Source: Paraphaeosphaeria minitans (lineage: Eukaryota; Ascomycota; Dothideomycetes; Pleosporales; Didymosphaeriaceae). Taken from it: DNA of 64,000 nucleotides. Numbering within the stretch: the first letter of the stretch is position 1; the number at the start of each line of letters is the position of its first letter. Made by a program: the position numbers and the translations under genes. The notes beneath the pieces are model-generated. The model did not search any database. It worked only from the letters and a program-made list of their open reading frames with translations, and was not told where the DNA came from. The stretch is taken from NCBI GenBank assembly GCA_015832175.1, contig WJXW01000001.1:1116001-1180000 (forward strand), in the 5' to 3' direction. Below are positions 54,892 through 64,000 of the stretch, in pieces.

Positions 54892-57800
54892 ATGACAGCA
54901 CAGATTCTGGCGGCTGAGCTAGGGAACCTCATTCAAGACTCAAAGCGCAAGAACACGGAGCTAAAGAACGCGGCCGAGAAAGCGCTCCAGGACCTGAAAT
55001 CGCTTTCAGTGACATCCGAGGCGCAACTTTCCGCTGGCAAGTTGTACTGTGCAGTTGCAGTGTTTCCGCTAATCTGGGACAGACCTGTCTAGGCGGCCTC
55101 ATTTCATTTCTCCCTTTCTCATTGCCTGCAACACTCGTAATACCAAATTCGGCTCCACGGCCATCTCTTGCCTGCAAAGGCTTAGTGTTTCAGAGGCACT
55201 ACCAAGCGAGCGATTGACTGAAGTCCTTGATGCACTGAAGGACTCCGTCACACTAAGTAATGCCGCCAATAGTGCCACAAGATTAATCTAACATCGTAAA
55301 GGCCATGATGTACAATTAAAGATCTTGCAGATCCTGCCGTCACTTGTGCAGAACTATCCAGCTGAGGTTTGTAGTGATGCTCTAGCCACTGCCTTACAGA
55401 TTTGCTCTGCGCTTCAAAATGCCAAGAATTTTGCAGTTAGCAATACGGCCGCAGCTACACTGCAGCAACTGGTTATAGCCGTATTCGATAGGGTTGTAAC
55501 AGAGGACGGTAGGATACCTGCTATTCTTCCAATCAGCATTGCTAACTTTCTGGTAGAGGAGTCACTTGAGATACCCGCAGTTAGCGACGTGCCTGCAGAC
55601 GACGGTACTGTCTCGATAAGACCAGCTGCTCACGATGCGCTTAAGGTATGATGAAGTATACTCTGCTGAATCTCATACTCATATCTGACAGGTGTTTAAT
55701 GACTTGAACCTTCTTCTCACAGGCGAGAAGACAACCTTTGTGCGATTCTCGCCATTGCCGTCTATAACTACTCTCGAAGTCATTGAAGCGATATTGTCCA
55801 ATCACGCCAAGATCATGACAACGCATGCCGAACAAACTCATGTTCTTCGTTCTTTGCTCATGCCTACTATTATTCGCTCGCTTTCTGATCGGTTGTCTTT
55901 CCCTATCACGCTACGAATCATCCGGATCCTGAATCTGCTCATCCGCAACCACCTCACAATCATGCCTTCAGAATGCGAGATTGCCCTTGGCTTATTGAAC
56001 CATATGCTTGATCCAGAAGCGTCGAGCTCTTGGAAACGAGCATTGTGCCTAGAAGTATTTCGCGGCATCTATTCAGACTCTCGCCTTCTATTACAGATCT
56101 ATTCACATTTTGATGAACAAGAGGGAAAAAAGAACATATTCGGAGATAACTTAGCGTCATTCGTTCGATTGGCCACCGAAAAACCTGCCGTGATCGGGCT
56201 TGGCCAACAGTCATCGCTTCCAGCGAATCGCAACGATGGCAAAGACAGTGCTTCTGATCAAGCCGTTGCCGAAGCTGGAGCCCTCGCTGGTATGATAGGC
56301 GGACCTACGAACGAGAACAATGGGAGCAATCATCCCGCAGGTATCAGCTCCCAATGGAGTAATCTCAAGACACCTTGCATCGAACATCTCGACAAGGCGG
56401 AACCACCACCTATGCCGGAGACGTACATCTATAGCTTGGTCTTGACATGCATTACAAACGTTTCCGAGAGCTTGGCAAAGTTTGTCTTGCCTCTCACCGT
56501 GCACCAGGAAACGAAGAGCAAGAGGAAAACCAAATCCGAAGAATATGTAACACCTGAAGGAGAACCAGCGTCGCCACCTTCATCTTCACGCAAATTTTCG
56601 CGGACCCAATCTTTTCGGAAGAAGACAATCCCAGTCAATCCACTATCTCTCGTAGAGCATCCTGCCTATGCATGTATACAGACCTCAGCCACTGTAGTCA
56701 CAGAGTGTTGGCCTGCAATACTCGCGACATGCTCGACATTTCTGAATGCGGCGCTGGATGCTGATTATTACCGAGCTCTTGTTCGGGCTATACAGAAGGT
56801 CACACAGGTTGCTGGTCTTCTCGTGCTTCCAACACCTCGAGACGCATTCCTGACGACTCTGGCAAAAGCAGCTGTTCCCTCGAGTATGGTCATGGCTAAT
56901 GTTGCTTCGCCAAGATCGCCCACCACGGAACAGACAGGCTCGAAAGGGTTACTGAATGTCGATAGTTTGGTCAGCCAGGCAGCATCAGCACTGGATAAGA
57001 ACCGGCACCCGTCGCACGAAGCGAGTCATTCGCCAATGCTAGGTGCTCGAAACCTTCTTTGTCTTCGAGCATTGCTCAACCTTGCTATTGCTCTTGGACC
57101 CACGCTTCATTCAGCTTGGTCAATAGTGTTTGAGACTCTCCAGGTCGCAGACCTCGTGATGGCGTTTTCAAGCCAGGGTGGACAGAGAACATCAGTGTCT
57201 GGAGTCCGAACTGAGACGAACGTTTCCGAGAAGATCGAAAATGAGATCTCGGCTGTACAATCAGCAGCTCGTAGACTTTTTGAGAGCACGGCGGACTTCC
57301 CTAATGAGTCTTTTGTAGAAGTTCTACGAGCACTATGCGGCCTGATCCAGACTAGCAGCGACACCACACCGAGCGGTGAGCAGACAACATTCAACGCTGG
57401 ACGCCCGAAGGTCCTTCACCAGCGACGACTAGGAAGCGTTTCTGGCACGTCATTGAGTACTGACACAAATTCGCGAGATTCGGCCTTCGCGCTGAACAAA
57501 ATTGGGGAGCTTGCTGGTCTCAACGAAGAAAGACTTGCCAGTTACCCGCCCGATGATAGCGGGTGGGATTTTCTTGTCACCGAACTTGTCCGTTACTCAG
57601 CCAACCATCGCAATGCAACCCAAACTAGGCTGCTCGCTGCAGACATTCTATGTCGCACGGTCAAGGACATCGCGGAGTCACCCATCCCAGATGAAGAACG
57701 CGAAGAAGTCCAAGTCCGGATTCTTTCCGCTTTAGAGACGCAAATATTATCATTACATCGAGATGATAGTGACGACGGCTCGTTCTCTGACGCGGACATC

Positions 57801-60168
57801 CGAATTCATCAGATAGCGCTTGCTGCGCTCAAGAGCGTCATCGAACAGTGCGGCGAATCATTGATAGCTGGATGGGTATCAGTGTTCGATAGTTTACTGA
57901 GTGTTTTCTCTGCGACTTCAGCCTCTGAGACAAACAACACAGCGTCTTCCACGCTTGCGTTGATCCCGGACGCTGTAGAAGTCATCTCGAAAACCTTAGC
58001 GAGGACAGCTTTTGGAACGGTCCAGCTCATCTGTTCTGACTTCCTGGCTGCTGTGCCTGACACTTCGCTATCAACTCTGCTTGAACTTTTACTCAAATTC
58101 TCCTGTCAGCAAGAGGATCTGAATATGTCGCTTACTGTGAGTACCTCATATCGTCATTGTAATGTCTTTCCCTAATACAGTAAAGGCCGTCACCTTCTTC
58201 TGGAATGTATCGGACTTTTTACATGCTAGAAGCGATTTATCGCAGTTGCCAAGCATAGCAAGCATCACTAAACATGGGGATGAGGCTCAGCAAATTATCA
58301 GGTTGAAGTCAAGGGAAGGCATAGCCCCGGCGCTTTGGCTCCGAGTTCTCGTAGATTTATCTACTATAACAACAGACCGGCGCGCAGAGCTCCGCAACTC
58401 TGCAATCCATACCATTCAGCGCATTTTCGAGAACTATGTCGATCAGTTGTCTCTTGATGCGTGGATGCTGTGCCTTCGCAGCGTACTGTTTGGGATGGTA
58501 AACGCCAATTTATCTGTTCAAACTCGGATACGCACAGATGCTCCGGACACGGACGACGAAATTGCGGCTTGGAACGACACCACAAAGACCGTACTTCAAT
58601 CTACAAGCAAGTCGATATCGATGTACATGGACAAATTGGAAGACGCTAGTAGCTTGGGACATGCCTGGGCTGACCTCTTGGACCTTCTTCAAAAATACTT
58701 CGATTGCGGTTCGCATGCTCTTGGCGCCTCCGTCTTCAATACCATCACCGAAGTCCTCTCTCGGGCAAATAATGCACGGACAATGGGTACCATTCCTTTG
58801 CTGAAAACAGCTACAGTCTGGAAGACTTATTTCGAGTGTCGCGAAATGTGGCACAACAATCCGGCAGATAACCAAGAAGCCTTCCTTGCATATGTTGCAG
58901 CTTTCAAGGCCATCTACCGATTATCTGATAAGTTCCTGAAGTCTGAGGATTTGATTCAAATGCTACGCAATCTTGAAGCCTGTGTAGTCGCCTCAGATGA
59001 GATACCGTATTCATCAGACGTTGACAATATGACAGCGCTCCAGACTCAAGTAATGGAGTGCTTTTCGTTAGTCCACACTGAGAGCGGAGGACTTCATGGG
59101 TACCTTCTACGAACTCTTAGTTGCTTCGTAACGCTCCCCTACTCAAAGAACATGGAGCAACGCGGGCCTACGTTTGTTGCACTCGCCAAAGCATCAATGG
59201 CGCTACTGCAAACCATCGTCATCAAACACGTCTCTGATCCCGAGATCTACACCGACGGTGCACTCCTCGCTGTTCTCACGAGCCTGGAGAAACCAGTTCG
59301 AGAAAAGTACTTGTGGCACCGAGAAGGCAAGTCTCCTACCCTTTGGCAAAAGGCCATTTTGACCGCTGTCGCTATCCTTGAGATCACCCTTTCACATATC
59401 GAAGAGCTGGAAAGTGAGGCGTTACGACCTACCTGGACCCAAATCACCGCCATAATCAACGGCGTCATCCGCGCGCAACTCTCCACCTACCCTTTGAACC
59501 TCCAAGAGGATGAGTCCTTCGACATCTCAGCATTCACCCAGCTCAAATCTCTCATCACGCTCCCCCTTGGTTCTCCCTCCCTCCCAGACGCCCTCCGGCG
59601 CACCCACATCCGCAACATCTTCGAAACCTCCCTACTCCATCCTCCTTTCGATGGCGAGATCCCCGACCTCACTTTCTCTCCCCTCGAAGATCTCTATAAA
59701 GTTCGTCTCGGTCGCACAGACGATTTCATGCCCACATTTCGCCCAAACATGTCCTACACCGCTCTGTCCGAGCTCTTCGCTCTGGTTGCACATCAAGATG
59801 GCAACGCTGGAGAAAGGCCTGCACGCGTCAAGCTCGCACAAGCCGCAGCGCCCTACCTTATCTTGCGCTGTGCGTTGCCTCTACGCGCCTACATTGCCGA
59901 CCATCCGTTGCGAGGCCGCATGCCGCAGCCCGAGAGTCAGCGGCAGGAGCTTTTGTTCGTGCTGCATGAGCTGGGGAAGCTGAAAAGCGAGCCGGCAAGC
60001 ATTCCGGACGCCGAGGGCGTGAAGAGCAAGTTTGGGAAGCATTTGCATAGACTGTATCCGCTGCTTGTGCGAGCACTTGGCGTGAGCAGGGGAGACGGTG
60101 AGGTCTTCGGGTGCCTGGCAAGATTAGTGGACAGAGTAGGCGGAGAATTCGGCGTGGATGATGAGTAG
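54892..60168 (+). CDS. MON2: Mon2, Golgi/endosome trafficking scaffold related to large Arf-GEFs
   Basis: Five exons, 54892-55036, 55083-55256, 55302-55645, 55692-58136 and 58186-60168, give 1696 residues (yeast Mon2 1636). Mon2 acts at the trans-Golgi with Dopey and Neo1 and resembles BIG/Sec7 proteins without the Sec7 domain. N-terminal DCB-like part: LAAELGNLIQDSKRKNTELK, AAEKALQDLKSL, then RRPHFISPFLIACNTRNTKF and STAISCLQRLSVSEALPSER. HUS-like part: FNDLNLLLTGEK... through LLNHMLDPEASSSWKRALCL and EVFRGIYSDSRLLLQIYSHF. The C-terminal half (VTFFWNVSDF onwards, with HTIQRIFENY) is HEAT-like. Intron 1 (55037-55082) is a GC-AG intron: GCT-G|GCAAGT...GGACAG|AC-CTG, giving SADLSRRPHF. No other gap in homology is evident. 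Confidence 0.93.
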
Positions 60169-60702
60169 GGTGGTGTAGTTCTTAGGTGTTGACCGCACCA
60201 TCGAAAGTGTTCATGGCCTGCATTGTCCCAAGACGTGCTCTCACGACAACGAAAATATCGGATGTAAGGCGGTAACTATAAGAGTGAAGAAACAGTAGTA
60301 GTGCCTAGGGTAACTTGAGCTACTATATGTTCCTATGTCAACTAGCTGATATTGTATCGCCGGTGTTCACGAAGTCGCGGACACACGTGCCACTCAGCAC
60401 CCTTGCTCATGACTCGGTTTTGTCGGTTCATCTCAGAGCGATTTTGAAGAAGCATGTAACTACTCAAGTTTGGAGCGTAGATTGAATAAGGATGTATCTC
60501 AATCCTGCATTTGTATGTATGTAGTTCGTTGTGGGTATCATCCGCTCATGGCTCGTAAGATCAGTACACCGCCCAGTCAGGTCGTTTCGTGCCTTCCGTG
60601 GACCTCTAAGACCAGAAACATATAAAGCCGCCCGTTGTGGCGATAGTTTATAACAAGAAAACCATTTCGGTCCTGCCATCGAAGAGTCACGCAATATCAT
60701 AC
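60169..60702. other. convergent 3' region, MON2 and BED/Zn2Cys6 gene
   Basis: 534 bases with both 3' flanks. No recognised gene or repeat. Confidence 0.4.
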
Positions 60703-63068
60703 TCACAGCCCCGAGATGATCTTCCCAACGTACTTCAGCTCCCACTCCTTCGGATCTTCGCCCACAAAACGCGCGTCTCGCCTCTCAGCTAGTCGCTCAT
60801 GTGTAACACCAACAGCCTCGTACCACTCGCGCGCCTGCTCGTGTCCAGCTTCGCCAAAGATAGTCAACACACCATCTGTAGACCTTGGCTCAGGTCTCGG
60901 CGGCACACCCCGCATCTTCAATAGCATGAACAAGATGTCACTGAAGCGCTCGCCTTGCTGTGAGTAGTATGCGGGAAACTTGTCGAGGGGCCACCCAGGG
61001 TTACGGTGGGAGTGGCCGAAGTCGTCTGATAGGGCAGACTGCTGAGATTGCGCGAAGTTTTCCTCCGCAGAGGGTTGGTTTGTATTCCCGGTGCTCGATG
61101 AAGATTGCTCATGCTGTTCTTCCCATGTGCGGAAGAGCCAGCACATGCGCTCCACACATGCCAGTAGCACCACGGCGACAAGGAAGGTCTCAAATGGGTT
61201 CGCCTGCTGGCGCTGGAGAAGACGGCGTTCGAGATCGTTCATGACGGTCCTGGCCAAACATGCTGCGCGCTTTTCTGTGGCACCCATCAGTTGTGATTTG
61301 ATGAGGTTGTAAGACAATTGATTATGGGCTTTAGAGATGGGTGTTCGATTTATCGTCTCCAAGTCCGATGGAGTAATGGTAGGCGGAGCCATTGTTGGGG
61401 CTAGTGAGGGGTTTGAGAAGAAGTGCCAGTGCAAAGAGGGCGAGTTGAGTATTCGTGTCAGGTTCCATAGCTCCAGGACTTTAGTGAGGAGACCATCTTG
61501 ATTTGTGGAGTTGACGCTACAAGCTGTGTTTATCGTAGATCTCATGAAGTTGGAGTCTTCTGATTCAAAGAACGAAGGTACAACCTGCTTGACATACAAG
61601 TCCAGTTTCCCACTGATGTCGTCCTCGGTGTCAATGATCTCTAGTGAGGAGGCAGTGACGGCGGCAAGGATAGCGGGATCAATGTCGGTGGGTGTGAGAC
61701 ACTTTAGCGGCGTAAATGTAGCAACAATGCCGGAGTCTGGGTAGTGAGTTGCTTCTATTCGACCGGGTATCTGATTCAGCCCTATTTGGCCCTTGGCCTG
61801 ACTAACTGCATGAAAGGAAAGTACCGCATGTAGGCCAGCAGAGTATACGTTGAACTCGTCGGCTATCCGTGTACGTATGCATGGCTGCTTCCACAAGCGT
61901 GCGCTTTCAACATTTTGGCACGTGCTACAAGGACTGTCTCCCGAGCAGGGTTTCTTGAGCATGCGACATCGGATGCAAGCACCCCGTTTGCGCACCTCTT
62001 GGACCTCTTTTCGGCGTGTGTCGGTGAAGCGACCTCGCACCTTAGGCTTGACAGACTTGTGGCTGATGCTGAAGTCAGTTCCAAAGTGCGCCTGGGTACC
62101 ATTTGGATTGATTGCAATTGGACGTGGATGCGAGGGTTTTTTGGGAGCATTCTCGTCAATGGTGGCGTGTTGTTTGCTATTCGCTTGCTCTGCAAGCAGA
62201 GGATCGATTGAGTTGTGCCATTGGCCTGGGCGATTTTGGAAGACGGACATGGAAGTGTTGTTCATGTGCATGTTGAGCTCCGGCTCCAGCGCGAGACCAC
62301 CAGTGTTCAGTGGAAGCAAGTCGTTCGCGGCGGACGCAGCCATGACGAGGGACGGGACCATGTGGGCCATGGGCGCTGAGCTGGGGATTGGCATGCCACC
62401 GATGTGCGGCGAGCCCGTCGGCGAGTGGTGCAGTGGCCCGTTGAACTGGTATATCGACGGCAACGCAGGCGCATGCGGCATATCCAGGCCCTGGGACAGT
62501 GCGCTCAGCTCGCTCTCTGGGCGGTCGTCGTGGACCAGGTATTCCTCAAACAGACCCTGATGGTGGTCTTGGATGGTTCCGACGTGTGCTTGGGAATGCT
62601 GCTGATGGGCAGGCGGGTCCTGGGGCTGCTTCGGGGCGGCTCGCTTGCCAGACAGATTCAAGTGTTGTCGCGACACCTCGGCCAGTGTTTCAAGCGCAGA
62701 CAGCCCCTGCTTCGAAGGCGGGAAGGGCAGATTCATAGCCTGGGCGGCGTGCATAGGGCCCGTCGCGGGTGGGGCAAGGGCGGGGAGGTCGGGCAGCTCG
62801 TGGATCTGCAGCAGGGCGCGCTGCCGGTCGCGAAGGGGAAGAGCAGGACATTTTTTGACAAGGTGGTTCGTGAGCGAATCTATTCTGCCCTTGGGGAACT
62901 GTCGCAGCCGTCAGTCAGCAAACGAAAATGCGGTGGGCCTACACCGACGGATGTACTCACCTTCTCGCCGCACGACTTGCACGTGTGCTGGTAGCGGTTG
63001 CTAGCATCCTCGAGCTTCGGGCCGCGCTCAAAAAACTCGAGGATCAGCTGGTTCGGGCGCCTCCCCAT
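60703..63068 (-). CDS. BED-like plus Zn2Cys6 dual-finger transcription factor
   Basis: Two exons, 63068-62961 and 62898-60703, give 767 residues. The N-terminus is a BED/C2HC-type finger completed across the intron: NRYQHTCKSCGEK then FPKGRIDSLTNHLVKKC (Cys30, Cys33, His48, Cys53). A Gln/His/Pro-rich region follows. In the middle, after RRKEVQEVRKRG, sits a Zn2Cys6-like cluster ACIRCRMLKKPCSGDSPCST, whose Cys residues are 344, 347, 354, 360, 363 and 376; the last spacing is 12 rather than the usual 6-8. The C-terminal part (FETFLVAVVLLACVERMCWL, AYYSQQGERFSDILFMLLKM, EWYEAVGVTHERLAERRDAR) is ordered and typical of a family of fungal regulators with this architecture. The stop at 60703 lies within a donor-like GTGAGT, so a further short exon cannot be excluded. 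Target genes are unknown. Confidence 0.87.
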
Positions 63069-63449
63069 GGCTCCGCGTCTGCAGTCGCGCTGGGTCGTGG
63101 ATTGGATATGGCGTCGCAGAAATTCTGCCAAAGCTCACACACCGCCCGCTTTGGTGGGGGAACTCGCCAAACCCACTCGCCTGCGCCAAGTGATGCAATG
63201 CCGGCAGCTGTTCACGTGCCCACTGGTCGGGCGTGCCAACTTCTTCAGGTGCGACTTGAGACCATCTGATTTTGCAGATTTAACCCTCGCGCTGCCAGAG
63301 TATCTTCAAGCGGGCTATCCAGACTATCCAGATGTAGACTTCGTTCGCAAGGACGAACACGGCATATCGTCTACTGTCGCCGCTTCTATCGCTACATCGT
63401 TCGAGAGGCGATACCTTCGAGTCCCAAATCATGGCCGCGCCCTTCTTGC
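63069..63449. other. intergenic, regulator promoter and TTC1-like 3' flank
   Basis: 381 bases. An open + frame crosses it, continuing over the start of the regulator, but has no domain and is treated as a shadow. TTCACGTGCC occurs near 63211. Confidence 0.35.
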
Positions 63450-64000
63450 TTACTTCCCGCCCTTGTCGAAGTTCATGCTATAGCCCCCACTCGCCTCATC
63501 CTTTGTGAACTGAAAGTTGTCTGTGCTCAGCCCAAAAGGCTTCAATATCCCGTTCCCGAGCTGCTTCAGCTTGCCCATCATATCCGCCAGCTCCGTATTC
63601 TTCGCCTCGTCCAACCTCGGTGGCAGCTCTCTCAGAGCAACCTGGACGGTTTTCCGGTCCAAGGTCGACAGCTGATGCGGCGGCTTCGACAGCGCTTGGT
63701 AGTCCTCCAGCGCGCCTTGTAGTGACGACCAGCCTCCCACTTGCTGCCTTGCCTTCGCGCGCCGGAGTAGCGCTTTCGTACGCAGCTTGTGAACGTCGTT
63801 TATCGTCTTGCCCGTCCGCATGAGCGCCGTGATGCGAACTTCGGTCGCGTTGTCGATTTCCTCGACCTTGCCCTCGCCGGTGTCATCCGCCCCTCCGTCC
63901 TTCTCAGCTGTGCTTGCGGGCGGATCGATGGCGTTCAGCGCCTCGAGAGCTTGCGTTGCTGACTCTATGGCCTGCTTCCACTCTTCGAGCTTCAGGTGGC
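63450..64000 (-). CDS. TTC1-like tetratricopeptide protein, 5' end outside window
   Basis: The frame runs from the window edge (first full codon at 63998) to a TAA at 63450, about 183 residues of the C-terminal part. It reads HLKLEEWKQAIESATQALEA near the edge, then TGKTINDVHKLRTKALLRRA and GGWSSLQGALEDYQALSK (helical TPR units, with an acidic insert between them). The end is ELADMMGKLKQLGNGILKPF and GLSTDNFQFTKDEASGGYSM, which matches the conserved C-terminus of TTC1 family proteins, co-chaperone-like TPR proteins. The start, N-terminal repeats and any 5' introns are beyond position 64000. Confidence 0.8.
   Translation of the reverse strand, partial: HLKLEEWKQAIESATQALEALNAIDPPASTAEKDGGADDTGEGKVEEIDNATEVRITALMRTGKTINDVHKLRTKALLRRAKARQQVGGWSSLQGALEDYQALSKPPHQLSTLDRKTVQVALRELPPRLDEAKNTELADMMGKLKQLGNGILKPFGLSTDNFQFTKDEASGGYSMNFDKGGK

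Noticed and set aside
62998..63483. 161-codon + frame over the start of the BED/Zn2Cys6 gene
   Set aside because: Mostly antisense to the regulator's first exon and its promoter; no recognisable domain.

Overview
The window is eukaryotic nuclear DNA from a filamentous ascomycete (Pezizomycotina). The evidence is gene-dense DNA of about 50% GC, introns mostly 46-60 nt with GTATGT/GTAAGT donors and CTAAC/CTGAC branch sites, and gene families typical of that group: Ctf1/FarA-type and other Zn2Cys6 regulators, an NRC-2-type AGC kinase, a fungal DASH subunit and a fungal-type Mon2. I cannot name the species; a Dothideomycete-like fungus is a guess. There is no operon, CRISPR array, IS element or convincing tRNA. 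All gene models below were spliced by hand from the sequence, and exon phases add up in every complete model.

Layout. 0.25-1.2 kb: a frameshifted Baeyer-Villiger/flavin monooxygenase relic. 1.9-3.0 kb: CK2 beta subunit (-). 3.8-6.2 kb: Zn2Cys6 regulator (-). 6.7-9.0 kb: an intact type I Baeyer-Villiger monooxygenase (-). 9.4-9.5 kb: an AT-rich island. 10-11.2 kb: TFIIH subunit Tfb4 (-). 12.1-14.1 kb: taspase-like threonine aspartase (-). 15.0-16.5 kb: Arp3 (+). 17.0-18.7 kb: Trm2 (-), divergent from mitochondrial ribosomal uS5m (+, 18.9-20.2 kb). 20.6-20.9 kb: Dad3 (-). 21.7-23.8 kb: NRC-2/Fpk1 kinase (-). 25.3-28.5 kb: a 979-residue protein of unknown function (-). 29.4-31.8 kb: Mre11 (-), divergent from mitochondrial uS19m (+, 32.0-32.5 kb). 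32.8-33.6 kb: TAF10 (-). 34.8-36.3 kb: peroxisomal acyl-CoA dehydrogenase ending in SKL (+). 38.5-41.6 kb: Ctf1/FarA-type fatty-acid regulator (+). 42.9-44.3 kb: ethanolamine kinase (-). 45.3-48.8 kb: SCAP (-). 49.5-50.7 kb: Acl4 (-). 51.1-51.9 kb: Gir2/RWDD1 (+). 52.3-53.2 kb: LYR protein (+). 53.8-54.5 kb: Mms2 (-). 54.9-60.2 kb: Mon2 (+). 60.7-63.1 kb: BED-like plus Zn2Cys6 regulator (-). 63.45 kb to the edge: TTC1-like TPR protein (-, partial).

Most genes are conserved housekeeping genes arranged as independent units, often divergent pairs with short shared promoters. The only plausible functional neighbourhood is at 34.6-41.6 kb, where a PTS1-bearing acyl-CoA dehydrogenase, with a CCTCGG element in its promoter, lies next to a regulator of the family known to bind CCTCGG at fatty-acid-catabolism genes. 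Other points of interest are two GC-AG introns with the same first nine bases (Mre11 and Mon2), a 16-nt micro-exon in uS19m, a zinc cluster split over three exons including one of 36 nt, a SCAP gene whose start lies in a 32-nt first exon, an aberrantly spaced zinc cluster, and the monooxygenase pseudogene. I found no clearly new multi-gene system and do not claim one.
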